Below are positions 29,828-38,477 of a stretch of DNA of 64,000 bases, in pieces. The notes under the pieces were generated by a model. That model was not told the origin of the DNA, did no database searches, and saw nothing but the letters and a program-made list of their open reading frames with translations. Each line of letters starts with the position of its first letter. Position 1 is the stretch's first letter. The DNA is from Thiomicrorhabdus xiamenensis. Lineage in GTDB: Bacteria; Pseudomonadota; Gammaproteobacteria; Thiomicrospirales; Thiomicrospiraceae. A program made the translations under genes and the position numbers. The stretch covers positions 1,240,001 through 1,304,000 of the forward strand of contig NZ_CP054020.1 of assembly GCF_013282625.1 (NCBI RefSeq). Reading direction: 5' to 3'.

Positions 29828-29856
29828 TTTAATTTTCATTGTTTAGTCAGTATAAT
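29828..29856 (+). promoter_or_regulatory. Promoter of tig
   Basis: TTTAAT (29828-29833), 17-base spacer, TATAAT (29851-29856). A small hairpin, GTTAAT-TTGA-ATTAAC (29906-29921), lies in the leader. Confidence 0.55.
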
Positions 29857-29941
29857 TTTGTCCCTAAATTTGCTCCGTGCTGCCTGAGAAATCAGAGGGC
29901 GGTCGGTTAATTTGAATTAACTTTGAACTTTGAGAAATAAA

Positions 29942-31261
29942 ATGCAAGTAACTGTAGAAAAGCCGGAACAAGGCCTTGAACACAAAATGACAGTGACTTT
30001 CGCAACCGAAGATATGGCTGCAAAAGTTGAAAAACGTTTAAATGAAATCCGCCGTAAAGTTCGCATCGACGGTTTCCGTCCTGGAAAAGTTCCGATGAAA
30101 CTGGTGAAACAACGTCATGGTGCTGAAGTTCGTCAAGAGCTTATGGGCGAAGCTCTACAGAAAGCATTTTATGATGCGGTTGAGCAAGAGTCTTTGCAGG
30201 TAGCTGGTTATCCGCTATTTGACGACCTTAAAGATAGCGATAACGAAGTGACTTTCACTGCGCGTTTCGAAGTTTATCCAGAAATTACACTTCCTGAATT
30301 CTCCTCTGTTGAAGCGGAAGTGATTAAGTCTGAAGTGACTGATGAAGACGTCGATAATATGGTGAATCGTCTGCGTGAACAGCGTATGGCGTGGAAACCG
30401 TCTAAGAGTGCTGCTAAGAAAGTCAAAAAAGGCGAGCAGGTAATTATTGATTTCGTCGGTAAAGTTGACGGTGAAGCGTTCGAAGGCGGTTCGGCTGAAA
30501 ATGTTCCGCTTGAAATCGGTTCTGGCCGAATGATTCCTGGTTTTGAAGACGGAATCGTTGGGATGAAGAAAGGTGAAGAGAAGACCATCGAAGTGACTTT
30601 CCCTGAAGAGTACCATGCTGAAAACCTGAAAGGTAAAGCGGCAACTTTCGATATCACTGTTCACTCGATTTCTACCAAGCAACTTCCGGATATTGACGAA
30701 GAATTCGTTAAGTCTTTCGGTGTTGAAGAGGGAACCGAAGAAGCACTGAAGAACGAGATCAAAGAGAGTATGACCAAAGAACTTGATCGTGCCGTTGAAG
30801 CGAATAACCGCACTGCAGTACTAGAAGCGCTTCAGCAGGTTGTTGATGTCGAAATGCCTAAGTCACTGGTTGATCAGGAAGTTAAAGGTCTGATGGATCG
30901 TGCGCTTCAGAATATGCAGCAGCAAGGCATGCAATCCGAAGATGTTAAACTGGAAGCGTCAATGTTTGAAGAAGATGCCAAGAAACGCGTTAAGCTTGGC
31001 TTGATCCTTGGTGATATCATCAAAGCGAACAACCTTGAAGCATCGGACGAAGAAGTTGAAGCTTACATCTCTGAACAGGCGTCTTCTTATGAAGACCCTG
31101 AAGAAGTGATCAAGTGGTATGCACAAAATCCAGGTGCACGTTTCGAGATCCGTTCAGTGCTAGTGGAAAACAAAGTTGCTGAAATGGTTAAAGAACAAGC
31201 GAAGGTTTCTGAAGTCAGCAAATCTTTCGAAGAAGTTCTAAACCGTAACTTCGCAGGTTAA
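29942..31261 (+). CDS. tig: Trigger factor (ribosome-associated chaperone)
   Basis: Binds ribosomal protein L23 and shields nascent chains. 439 aa from ATG 29942; E. coli has 432. The ribosome-binding signature is GFRPGKVPMKLV, the FKBP-type PPIase domain lies at about 150-245 (GEQVIIDFVGKVDGEAFEGG), and a helical C-terminal domain follows. An in-frame TTG at 29930 is less likely because homologues begin MQV. The SD is weak (TGAGAA). First gene of the tig-clpP-clpX-lon-hupB order. Confidence 0.98.
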   Translation: MQVTVEKPEQGLEHKMTVTFATEDMAAKVEKRLNEIRRKVRIDGFRPGKVPMKLVKQRHGAEVRQELMGEALQKAFYDAVEQESLQVAGYPLFDDLKDSDNEVTFTARFEVYPEITLPEFSSVEAEVIKSEVTDEDVDNMVNRLREQRMAWKPSKSAAKKVKKGEQVIIDFVGKVDGEAFEGGSAENVPLEIGSGRMIPGFEDGIVGMKKGEEKTIEVTFPEEYHAENLKGKAATFDITVHSISTKQLPDIDEEFVKSFGVEEGTEEALKNEIKESMTKELDRAVEANNRTAVLEALQQVVDVEMPKSLVDQEVKGLMDRALQNMQQQGMQSEDVKLEASMFEEDAKKRVKLGLILGDIIKANNLEASDEEVEAYISEQASSYEDPEEVIKWYAQNPGARFEIRSVLVENKVAEMVKEQAKVSEVSKSFEEVLNRNFAG

Positions 31262-31271
31262 GCTTTGCCTT

Positions 31272-31291
31272 TGGCGGAAAAAATTTTCCGC
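31272..31291 (+). other. Palindromic hairpin after tig
   Basis: GGCGGAAAA and TTTTCCGCC flank an AA/TT centre, a nearly continuous palindrome just 3' of the tig stop. It may stabilise the mRNA end. Confidence 0.55.
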
Positions 31292-31316
31292 CACTAGGAA
31301 TCTAAAGTAAAACCAC

Positions 31317-31376
31317 AAAAAAACTTAATCTTGGTGATGTAATCTTTGATTTGTCATCGAGGTTAAGTTTTTTTTT
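31317..31376 (+). terminator. Terminator between tig and clpP
   Basis: AAAAAAACTTAA (31317-31328) pairs with TTAAGTTTTTTT (31363-31374) and is followed by more T. It implies that clpP has its own promoter. Confidence 0.75.
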
Positions 31377-31543
31377 GCCCGTAAAAAAGCTAAGATAGCT
31401 GAAAACAGGGGTTTGAAAGCACTTTGAGTAATTTTGGAGTGTTATCGGCTTTTGATCTTGCCGAAACGGAAACCTTGCAAACAGGCTGGCATACTTTTGC
31501 GGGGAAAAAATAAAAAAATTGCCTAAAGGATACATAGAGATTT

Positions 31544-32143
31544 ATGGATAGTTCGATTCAAAACGCATTAATCCCAATGGTTATTGAACAGACCAGTCGC
31601 GGGGAACGATCATTCGATATTTATTCCCGCCTGTTAAAAGAACGGGTAATTTTTCTGGTAGGGCCTGTCGAGGATCATATGGCTAATTTGATTGTCGCGC
31701 AGTTGCTATTCCTTGAATCTGAAAATCCTGACAAAGACATTAGTTTGTATATCAATTCCCCAGGCGGAAGCGTAACAGCCGGTATGGCGATTTATGATAC
31801 GATGCGTTTCATCAAGCCTAATGTCAGTACCATGTGTATCGGTCAGGCAGCAAGCATGGGGGCTTTCCTGCTTTCAGCCGGAACTAAAGGAAAACGTTAT
31901 GCGTTGCCTAATTCCAGAGTGATGATTCACCAGCCGCTGGGCGGTTTCCAGGGGCAGGCAAGCGATATTCAGATCCATGCACAAGAGATTCTGGATATCA
32001 AAAAACGCTTGAACCAGGCATTGGCCGATCATACCGGGCAAGATATAAAAACAATTGAAAAAGATACTGATCGTGATAACTTCTTAAGTGCGGATGCCGC
32101 TTGTGAATACGGTTTGATTGATAAAGTTCTCAGTGAGCGCTAA
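31544..32143 (+). CDS. clpP: ATP-dependent Clp protease proteolytic subunit
   Basis: Serine peptidase that forms the double-heptamer chamber used by ClpX and ClpA. 199 aa. Catalytic residues visible: S104 in GQAASMGA, H129 in MIHQP, and an Asp in DTDRDNF near 178. The N-terminal segment through [23 protein letters not shown] is canonical. AAAGGATACATAGAG gives the ribosome binding site. clpX follows after 17 bases, so they form one operon. Confidence 0.99.
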   Translation: MDSSIQNALIPMVIEQTSRGERSFDIYSRLLKERVIFLVGPVEDHMANLIVAQLLFLESENPDKDISLYINSPGGSVTAGMAIYDTMRFIKPNVSTMCIGQAASMGAFLLSAGTKGKRYALPNSRVMIHQPLGGFQGQASDIQIHAQEILDIKKRLNQALADHTGQDIKTIEKDTDRDNFLSADAACEYGLIDKVLSER

Positions 32144-32160
32144 ATCTCGGGTGGTAGAAA

Positions 32161-33414
32161 ATGAGTGATGAAAATCTAAAATGTTCCTTCTGCGGGAAAG
32201 GGCAGGAAGAGGTTCGCAAACTGATTGCGGGGCCATCTGTATATATTTGTGACGAATGTGTTGAACTCTGCAACGATATTCTCGACGAGGAATTCGGGCA
32301 CAGTGATTTTACCGAGCTGGATTTGCAGAATCTTCCGACGCCGCATGAGATTAAAACAACTCTGGACGATTACGTTATCGGTCAGGAACAGGCGAAAAAA
32401 GTTTTGTCGGTTGCGGTTTATAACCACTACAAGCGCCTGCAAACATCGCATGTTAAAGATGATGTTGAGCTGACTAAGAGTAATATCCTGCTGATTGGTC
32501 CAACAGGGTCCGGTAAGACTTTGCTGGCACAGACATTGGCGCGACTTCTGGATGTGCCATTTGCGATGGCAGATGCCACTACGCTTACCGAAGCGGGTTA
32601 TGTAGGGGAAGATGTCGAAAGTATTCTGCTGAAACTGTTGCAGCGTTGCGACAACGATCCGGAAAAAGCAGAACGCGGTATTATCTATATCGATGAAATC
32701 GACAAGATTACTCGTAAATCGGAGAATCCGTCGATTACCCGTGACGTTTCCGGTGAAGGTGTTCAGCAGGCGCTATTGAAATTAATTGAAGGTACCGTCG
32801 CATCTGTACCTCCGCATGGTGGCCGTAAGCATCCTAATCAGGAGCTGATTCAGGTCGATACCTCAAAAATTCTGTTTATCGTCGGTGGGGCTTTCGAAGG
32901 GTTGGATCGTATTGTCGAGCAGAGAACCGAAACTGATACCGGTATCGGTTTCTCGGCCACGGTCCGGTCAAGTGACGACAAGCCGTCGTTGTCGGACAAG
33001 TTCAAGCAGATCGAACCGGAAGACCTGGTTAAGTTCGGTTTGATTCCGGAGTTTGTCGGTCGTCTGCCGATGATCGCTTCGCTTGAAGAACTGGATATTA
33101 AGGCTCTGGTACAGATTTTGACTGAACCTAAAAACGCCTTGGTTAAACAGTTCCAGAAAATGTTTGAACTTGAAGGCGTTGAGCTTCAATTCCGTAAAGA
33201 CGCGGTGGAAGAGATCTCGTCACTGGCGATTGCCCGCAAAACCGGTGCGCGTGGACTGCGTTCGATTCTAGAACAAATTCTTCTTGAAACAATGTACGAC
33301 CTGCCAAGCTTGAAAAATGTTGAAAAAGTCATTATCAATAAAGCAGTCGTGCTAGGTAAAAAAACGCCAATGCTGGTTTATAAAGAGTCAGAGCAAAAAG
33401 CGGCAAGCGAGTAA
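32161..33414 (+). CDS. clpX: ClpX AAA+ unfoldase
   Basis: Unfolds ssrA-tagged and other substrates and feeds them to ClpP. 417 aa. The N-terminal C4 zinc domain is CSFCGKG...CDECVELC (residues 8-38). Walker A is GPTGSGKT, Walker [11 protein letters not shown], then the RGLRSILE sensor-2 region. A typical IGF-like loop for ClpP contact lies near [11 protein letters not shown]. It shares a transcript with clpP and ends at a good terminator. Confidence 0.99.
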   Translation: MSDENLKCSFCGKGQEEVRKLIAGPSVYICDECVELCNDILDEEFGHSDFTELDLQNLPTPHEIKTTLDDYVIGQEQAKKVLSVAVYNHYKRLQTSHVKDDVELTKSNILLIGPTGSGKTLLAQTLARLLDVPFAMADATTLTEAGYVGEDVESILLKLLQRCDNDPEKAERGIIYIDEIDKITRKSENPSITRDVSGEGVQQALLKLIEGTVASVPPHGGRKHPNQELIQVDTSKILFIVGGAFEGLDRIVEQRTETDTGIGFSATVRSSDDKPSLSDKFKQIEPEDLVKFGLIPEFVGRLPMIASLEELDIKALVQILTEPKNALVKQFQKMFELEGVELQFRKDAVEEISSLAIARKTGARGLRSILEQILLETMYDLPSLKNVEKVIINKAVVLGKKTPMLVYKESEQKAASE

Positions 33415-33466
33415 GCGATCGATTTCTTGATCGTTAACCAGTGGTTGCATTGCGTTTTGAACCTCG

Positions 33467-33491
33467 AAACCCGGCTTTGGCTGGGTTTTTT
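33467..33491 (+). terminator. Terminator of clpPX
   Basis: AAACCCGGC (33467-33475), four-base loop, GCTGGGTTT (33480-33488) with one G-T pair, then T run. Confidence 0.88.
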
Positions 33492-33583
33492 GTTATCTGG
33501 GGAAAATTCAACTTAATTATCTTGCGTCCTATAGATGGAATCGGACGGGTGGGCAAATAATAAAAACAAAAGGGAAGAGAGCG

Positions 33584-36010
33584 ATGGATATGGATCAAAT
33601 CAGTATGAAAATGAATGTGTTAGTTTTGCCTCTAAGGGATGTGGTGGTATTTCCTGGAAATGTTATGCCGCTTTTTGTCGGGCGCGAAAAATCGATCCAG
33701 GCTCTGAATGAAGCTATGGATGGGGATAAAAAGATATTCTTGGTGGCACAAAAACGTGCGGATCTTGATGTCCCGGCCTTGGAGGATTTGTATCAAGTTG
33801 GAACCATGGCCAATATCCTGCAATTAATTAAGTTGCCGGATGGCACCGTAAAGGTATTGGTCGAAGGGATACAGCGTTTCCGTCTAACAGGCTTGCATAT
33901 GGATCACAGCGTTCTGCTGGGCGATATTGAGGAAATGGCGGTCGAAAGCGGTGATCAGTTGGATGTTAAGGTTCTTATTCGTGCACTTAAAGAACGTTTT
34001 TCTACCTATGCGGATTTGAAGAAAAAAGTGCCTTCTGAAGTCAAACGTTCGGTGCAAAACGAAGATGATCCGTCCCGACTGGTCGATCTGATTTCCGCCA
34101 ATATCGCAATTGATCTGGAAATGAAACAGTCACTTCTTGAAATGGTGACCATCAGCGATCGACTGGAAAAGATTTTGATGATAGTGGAAACCGAGCTGGA
34201 AATTCTGGAATCGGAAAGACGTATCACCTCCCGCGTTAAAAAACAGATGGATAAGACTCAACGCGAGTACTATCTGAACGAAAAAATCAAAGCGATCCAC
34301 TATGAACTCTCCGGTGAAGAGGAGGATATGAGTGAAGCGGATCAGTTGGCTCAGAAGATTGAAGAAGTTGGGATGCCTGAAGAAGCTAAAAGCAAGGCTA
34401 AATCCGAATTGAAAAAATTGCGTATGATGCCAGCCCAGTCTTCGGAAGCCACCGTTGTGCGTAATTATCTGGACTGGTTGCTTGAGGTGCCTTGGAAAAA
34501 ACGCAGCCGCGTCTCCAAGGATCTGAATCGTGCACAGAAGATTCTGGATGAGCAGCACTACGGTTTGGAAAAGGTTAAAGAACGAATCGTTGAGTACCTG
34601 GCGGTGCAGAAGCGTATGCGCAAGATGAAAGGGCCGATTCTTTGTCTGGTCGGGCCTCCAGGGGTTGGTAAAACTTCACTGGCTAAGTCGATTGCCGAAG
34701 CAACCAACCGCAAATATGTCCGTATGGCGCTCGGTGGTGTAAGGGATGAAGCCGAGATTCGCGGGCATCGTAAGACTTATATTGGCGCTCTACCGGGGAA
34801 AATTATTCAGAAGATGCATTCTGCCGGTACGCGCAATCCGCTGTTCCTGCTGGACGAGATTGATAAAATGTCCAGTGATATGCGTGGCGATCCGGCTTCG
34901 GCGCTTCTGGAAGTACTGGATCCTGAACAGAACCATACTTTCAACGATCATTATCTGGAAGTGGATTACGATCTTTCGGATGTGCTGTTTATCGCCACAT
35001 CCAACTCAATGGATATTCCGGAAGCTTTGCTTGACCGTATGGAAGTTATCAATCTGGCCGGTTATACCGAGGCGGAAAAACTGAATATCGCTCAGAAGCA
35101 CCTGCTGCCAAAAGCGATTAAAGATCATGGATTGAAAAAAGCCGAAATCGAAGTCAGCGAAGAGGCGATTCTGGGCATTATTCAAACCTATACGCGGGAG
35201 GCCGGTGTGCGCCTTCTAGCTCGTGATTTGGCCAAAATTTGCCGTAAAGTCGTCAAAAAGCTGGATACCGGCGAGGCAAAAGCACCGGTTGCGGTCGAGC
35301 CGGATAATCTGGAAGAGTATCTGGGCGTCGCCAAATATCGTATTGGTTTGGCTGATGACGAGAATCGTATCGGCCAGGTTGCCGGCTTGGCTTGGACGCG
35401 TGTCGGCGGTGATTTGCTGCGAATCGAAGCGACCGCCATGCCCGGAAAAGGCAAATTGTCCAGTACCGGTCAGTTGGGATCGGTCATGCAGGAGTCAGTA
35501 CAGGCGGCGATGAGCGTTATTCGTTCGCGTTCTGCGAAACTGGGTCTGAAAGAAGAGTTTTATGAAAATTTCGATTTACATCTGCATTTTCCGGAAGGCG
35601 CAATCAAGAAAGATGGTCCAAGTGCCGGTATCGCAATCTGTACGGCGATTACCTCTGTATTAACTAATACGCCGGTTAAAGCCGATGTGGCCATGACGGG
35701 TGAAATTACATTGCGTGGCGAAGTTTTGCCGATCGGTGGTTTAAAAGAGAAGCTTTTGGCGGCCTTGAGAGGGGGGATTAAGACGGTATTGATTCCGAAA
35801 GATAATGTTCGTGATTTAGCCGATGTGCCTCAGGAAATCAAAAACGAATTGAATATCTGTCCGGTGCAATGGGTTGAAGAAGTACTGAAAATCGCCTTGA
35901 CAAAGATGCCCGAAGCCCTGCCACAAGAAGGTGCAGAAGCTGCTCCAGTAGAGGGATTTAATGATTCGGATCATGAAACAGCTGTTGAAAATGCCTCAGC
36001 CCATCATTAA
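33584..36010 (+). CDS. lon: Lon ATP-dependent serine protease
   Basis: Degrades misfolded and regulatory proteins. 808 aa. It has the LON substrate-binding N-domain (VLVLPLRDVVVFPG), a central coiled-coil region, an AAA+ module with GPPGVGKTS and FLLDEIDKM, and a C-terminal Ser-Lys peptidase (KDGPSAGIA with catalytic Ser; GGLKEKLLAA with catalytic Lys). AAGGGAAGAGAG precedes the ATG. It lies between clpX and hupB as in many gammaproteobacteria. I looked for a heat-shock sigma factor promoter and saw no convincing match. Confidence 0.99.
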   Translation: MDMDQISMKMNVLVLPLRDVVVFPGNVMPLFVGREKSIQALNEAMDGDKKIFLVAQKRADLDVPALEDLYQVGTMANILQLIKLPDGTVKVLVEGIQRFRLTGLHMDHSVLLGDIEEMAVESGDQLDVKVLIRALKERFSTYADLKKKVPSEVKRSVQNEDDPSRLVDLISANIAIDLEMKQSLLEMVTISDRLEKILMIVETELEILESERRITSRVKKQMDKTQREYYLNEKIKAIHYELSGEEEDMSEADQLAQKIEEVGMPEEAKSKAKSELKKLRMMPAQSSEATVVRNYLDWLLEVPWKKRSRVSKDLNRAQKILDEQHYGLEKVKERIVEYLAVQKRMRKMKGPILCLVGPPGVGKTSLAKSIAEATNRKYVRMALGGVRDEAEIRGHRKTYIGALPGKIIQKMHSAGTRNPLFLLDEIDKMSSDMRGDPASALLEVLDPEQNHTFNDHYLEVDYDLSDVLFIATSNSMDIPEALLDRMEVINLAGYTEAEKLNIAQKHLLPKAIKDHGLKKAEIEVSEEAILGIIQTYTREAGVRLLARDLAKICRKVVKKLDTGEAKAPVAVEPDNLEEYLGVAKYRIGLADDENRIGQVAGLAWTRVGGDLLRIEATAMPGKGKLSSTGQLGSVMQESVQAAMSVIRSRSAKLGLKEEFYENFDLHLHFPEGAIKKDGPSAGIAICTAITSVLTNTPVKADVAMTGEITLRGEVLPIGGLKEKLLAALRGGIKTVLIPKDNVRDLADVPQEIKNELNICPVQWVEEVLKIALTKMPEALPQEGAEAAPVEGFNDSDHETAVENASAHH

Positions 36011-36033
36011 TTGGCGTTTTTAGGTGTTTTTCC

Positions 36034-36063
36034 TTGACACTGTAGAGTCTAGATTGCTATAAA
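36034..36063 (+). promoter_or_regulatory. Sigma70 promoter of hupB
   Basis: Consensus TTGACA (36034-36039) and TATAAA (36058-36063), 18-base spacer (17 if the -10 is read as CTATAA). Confidence 0.8.
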
Positions 36064-36115
36064 TGCTAAAGCTTTTCAGCTGGATACTATAAAACGAAAA
36101 CTCATGGAGAAAATG

Positions 36116-36388
36116 ATGAATAAATCTGAACTAATCAGTGCAATCGCAGAAGAATCAGGACTAACTAAAGCGGATGCAGGTAAAGCATTGGATGCGACTG
36201 TTAACGCGATCACTAAAGCACTAAGCTCTGGCGATTCTGTTGCCATTCTAGGTTTTGGTACTTTTGCTGTTGGTGAGCGCGCTGCGCGTACTGGTCGTAA
36301 CCCGCAAACAGGTAAAGAGATGCAGATTCCTGCGGCTAAGGTTCCAAAATTCAAGCCAGGTAAAGCACTTAAAGACGCGGTTAATTAA
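36116..36388 (+). CDS. hupB: DNA-binding protein HU-beta
   Basis: Nucleoid architectural protein. 90 aa starting [22 protein letters not shown], with the DNA-binding arm [14 protein letters not shown] and ending KALKDAVN. Upstream in-frame ATGs at 36104 and 36113 are less likely, since GGAG (36107-36110) is correctly spaced for 36116 and HU proteins start here. Codon choice is that of a highly expressed gene. No terminator is evident before the tRNA promoter. Confidence 0.98.
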   Translation: MNKSELISAIAEESGLTKADAGKALDATVNAITKALSSGDSVAILGFGTFAVGERAARTGRNPQTGKEMQIPAAKVPKFKPGKALKDAVN

Positions 36389-36426
36389 GTCGGTAAATAA
36401 AACCGTAAAAAAGTCTTAAAAAACGT

Positions 36427-36454
36427 TTGACATGCTCTCCGAACACCCTATAAT
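36427..36454 (+). promoter_or_regulatory. Strong promoter of the tRNA array
   Basis: Consensus TTGACA (36427-36432) and TATAAT (36449-36454), 16-base spacer. Start point expected near 36461, about 50 bases before the first tRNA. Confidence 0.85.
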
Positions 36455-36509
36455 ACGCCACATCAATTAGCGAGGCACTTAACCAAAACGGTTGAAAGCC
36501 AGTCTAATT

Positions 36510-36585
36510 GGGTGATTAGCTCAGTTGGGAGAGCATCGCCCTTACAAGGCGAGGGTCACTGGTTCGAGCCCAGTATCACCCACCA
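36510..36585 (+). tRNA. tRNA-Val (anticodon TAC), copy 1
   Basis: Acceptor GGGTGAT pairs with ATCACCC, anticodon loop CTTACAA, T loop TTCGAGC, encoded CCA. Only one base separates it from the following tRNA-Asp. Confidence 0.98.
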
Positions 36586-36586
36586 C

Positions 36587-36663
36587 GGAGCGGTAGTTCA
36601 GCTGGTTAGAATACCTGCCTGTCACGCAGGGGGTCGCGGGTTCGAATCCCGTCCGCTCCGCCA
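36587..36663 (+). tRNA. tRNA-Asp (anticodon GTC), copy 1
   Basis: Acceptor GGAGCGG pairs with CCGCTCC, anticodon loop CTGTCAC, T loop TTCGAAT, encoded CCA. Confidence 0.98.
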
Positions 36664-36670
36664 GTTTCTG

Positions 36671-36695
36671 AAACGAGTTTATAACTCGTTTTTTT
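36671..36695 (+). terminator. Terminator-like hairpin inside the tRNA array
   Basis: AAACGAGTT (36671-36679), loop TAT, AACTCGTTT and a T run. It lies directly after the first tRNA pair and may attenuate transcription of the later pairs. Confidence 0.65.
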
Positions 36696-36745
36696 ATGCA
36701 AGTTCGTAAACTTGCATTCGGTTGAAAGGCAATGTATTTTGCCTT
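36696..36745 (+). other. Two further hairpins before tRNA pair 2
   Basis: ATGCAAGTT/AACTTGCAT (36696-36717, loop CGTA) and AAGGCAA/TTGCCTT (36726-36745). Possible processing signals between tRNA pairs. Confidence 0.5.
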
Positions 36746-36751
36746 CACTCC

Positions 36752-36827
36752 GGGTGATTAGCTCAGTTGGGAGAGCATCGCCCTTACAAGGCGAGGGTCA
36801 CTGGTTCGAGCCCAGTATCACCCACCA
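36752..36827 (+). tRNA. tRNA-Val (anticodon TAC), copy 2
   Basis: Identical in sequence to copy 1, with encoded CCA. An eight-base spacer precedes the next tRNA-Asp. Confidence 0.98.
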
Positions 36828-36835
36828 TACAATTC

Positions 36836-36912
36836 GGAGCGGTAGTTCAGCTGGTTAGAATACCTGCCTGTCACGCAGGGGGTCGCGGGTTCGAATCCCG
36901 TCCGCTCCGCCA
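36836..36912 (+). tRNA. tRNA-Asp (anticodon GTC), copy 2
   Basis: Identical to copy 1, with encoded CCA. Confidence 0.98.
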
Positions 36913-36967
36913 CTATTTCCGGACTTCCAGATGTCCGCTGTTTGTTACTGCAAACAAAATCTATTCT

Positions 36968-37043
36968 GGGTGATTAGCTCAGTTGGGAGAGCATCGCCCT
37001 TACAAGGCGAGGGTCACTGGTTCGAGCCCAGTATCACCCACCA
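36968..37043 (+). tRNA. tRNA-Val (anticodon TAC), copy 3
   Basis: Identical to copies 1 and 2. It has the same eight-base spacer to tRNA-Asp as copy 2, so pairs 2 and 3 look like the most recent duplication. Confidence 0.98.
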
Positions 37044-37051
37044 TACAATTC

Positions 37052-37128
37052 GGAGCGGTAGTTCAGCTGGTTAGAATACCTGCCTGTCACGCAGGGGGTC
37101 GCGGGTTCGAATCCCGTCCGCTCCGCCA
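37052..37128 (+). tRNA. tRNA-Asp (anticodon GTC), copy 3
   Basis: Identical to the other two copies, with encoded CCA. Confidence 0.98.
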
Positions 37129-37400
37129 TTATTTCCCTATATTTCAACACCAATTCATGCATCGCTTAACGAGTCATAATCGTTATTACCACGCTGTCTG
37201 GCCCAGTACTAGGCTTTGCTCTTTAGTTGTCTTTACGATTCAGTGTTTAGTATTTTTGCAGGCTATGGTGATGATAAGAAGGTTGCCAGTATAATTGAGA
37301 TGCTGGATTAAGCTTGTTCATAAGCTATCCGTTGCCAGAGATTATAAAAGGGTGTTGTTGCCCCGAAATAGCCAGATATGTCGATCCAGGTATCGGATAA
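37129..37400. other. Intergenic stretch after the tRNA array
   Basis: Trailer of the tRNA transcript and spacer before fabI. I see no gene in it; the transcript should end at the bidirectional hairpin at 37401. Confidence 0.4.
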
Positions 37401-37429
37401 TAAAAAACCGCCGTTAAGGCGGTTTTTTT
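37401..37429 (-). terminator. Bidirectional terminator between tRNA array and fabI
   Basis: AAAAAACCGCC, short loop, GGCGGTTTTTTT. It serves fabI on the minus strand and the tRNA array on the plus strand. Confidence 0.88.
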
Positions 37430-37454
37430 GTTTCTGATACGAAATGCAATCGAA

Positions 37455-38231
37455 TCAGGTTGATGCGGTGACGTTGTAACCACCATCTACATAGGTGATT
37501 TCACCGGTAATACCGGAGGCAAGGTCAGAGCATAGGAAGGCAGCTGTGTTACCGACTTCTTCGATGGTTACATTGCGACGCAGTGGTGTGGCCGCAGCGG
37601 ATTTGTCCAGCATCGTACGGAAGTCTTTGATTCCGGCTGCAGCCAGCGTACGGATCGGTCCCGCAGAAACAGCATTAACGCGAATGCCTTCCTGACCAAG
37701 GTCTGCAGCAAGATAGCGAACGGTTGCTTCAAGCGATGCTTTGGCAATCCCCATTACGTTGTAATTCGGAACTGCGCGCTCGGCACCAAGGTAGGAAACC
37801 GTCAGAACGGAACCGTTATTCGCTTTAAGCATTTCATGGGCAGCTTTGGTACACGCCGTCAGGCTGTATGCGGAAATGTCGTGGGCGATTTTAAATCCTT
37901 CACGGGTCGAAGCGTCGATCATGCGGCCTTCAAGTTCTTCACGCGGTGCAAATGCAACCGAGTGGACTAGAATGTCCAGACCGTCCCATTGTTTACCCAG
38001 TTCGGCAAAGACGGCGTCGATTTGTGCGTCATCTGCAACGTCCAGAGGTAGGATCAGATCGGAGCCCAGTTCAGCAGCGATTTTTTCAACACGCCCTTTA
38101 AGTTTGTCATTCTGATAGGTTAGGGCGATTTCGGCACCTTGCTCGTGCATCTGCTTAGCAATACCGTAGGCGATCGATTTGTTATTGGCGACACCAATAA
38201 TTAAGGCTTTTTTCCCTGAAAGGAATCCCAT
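37455..38231 (-). CDS. fabI: Enoyl-[acyl-carrier-protein] reductase, NADH
   Basis: Last reductive step of the type II fatty acid elongation cycle. 258 aa from [13 protein letters not shown]. It has the FabI variant of the Rossmann motif ([14 protein letters not shown]) and the catalytic Tyr-x6-Lys [12 protein letters not shown] lies six bases upstream of this ATG. An in-frame start four codons earlier would overlap that ribosome binding site and is rejected. The promoter faces that of the peptide transporter operon in a mirror-image arrangement. Confidence 0.97.
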   Translation of the reverse strand: MGFLSGKKALIIGVANNKSIAYGIAKQMHEQGAEIALTYQNDKLKGRVEKIAAELGSDLILPLDVADDAQIDAVFAELGKQWDGLDILVHSVAFAPREELEGRMIDASTREGFKIAHDISAYSLTACTKAAHEMLKANNGSVLTVSYLGAERAVPNYNVMGIAKASLEATVRYLAADLGQEGIRVNAVSAGPIRTLAAAGIKDFRTMLDKSAAATPLRRNVTIEEVGNTAAFLCSDLASGITGEITYVDGGYNVTAST

Positions 38232-38322
38232 AGTTTTCTCCAAATGATTGAATTTGTCTTGGGTTTTAAAATTTGTTTCTGATTCATCGGCCTTAAATAA
38301 GGGCCTGAATATGAATTTATGA

Positions 38323-38354
38323 GCATTATAACGCCAAATTATTCGTTATAATGC
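38323..38354. promoter_or_regulatory. Overlapping divergent promoters in a perfect inverted repeat
   Basis: GCATTATAAC (38323-38332) and GTTATAATGC (38345-38354) are exact inverted repeats 12 bases apart. Each arm contains a TATAAT: on the minus strand for fabI (38325-38330) and on the plus strand for the ABC operon (38347-38352). Each -10 would occupy the -35 region of the other promoter. The repeat is seen directly; promoter use and any regulator are inference. Confidence 0.5.
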
Positions 38355-38477
38355 CTTTGTTTCATACGAAAAAACGGGTAAAAAATCAGTAAAAATGGAA
38401 CCGGAAGAGTGCGTTGGCAGGTTCTGGAGAAGTGAAGCTTCTAAAACCCATTAAAGTAGGATGCGAGTGGTTTGGTA

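Noticed and set aside
31377-31543. Heat-shock sigma factor promoter upstream of clpP
   Set aside because: CTTGAAA-like words occur, but no CCCCAT-type -10 at a proper distance.
36512-37294. Short ORFs (about 65-103 aa) across the tRNA genes
   Set aside because: They are translations of tRNA sequence, a common annotation artefact.
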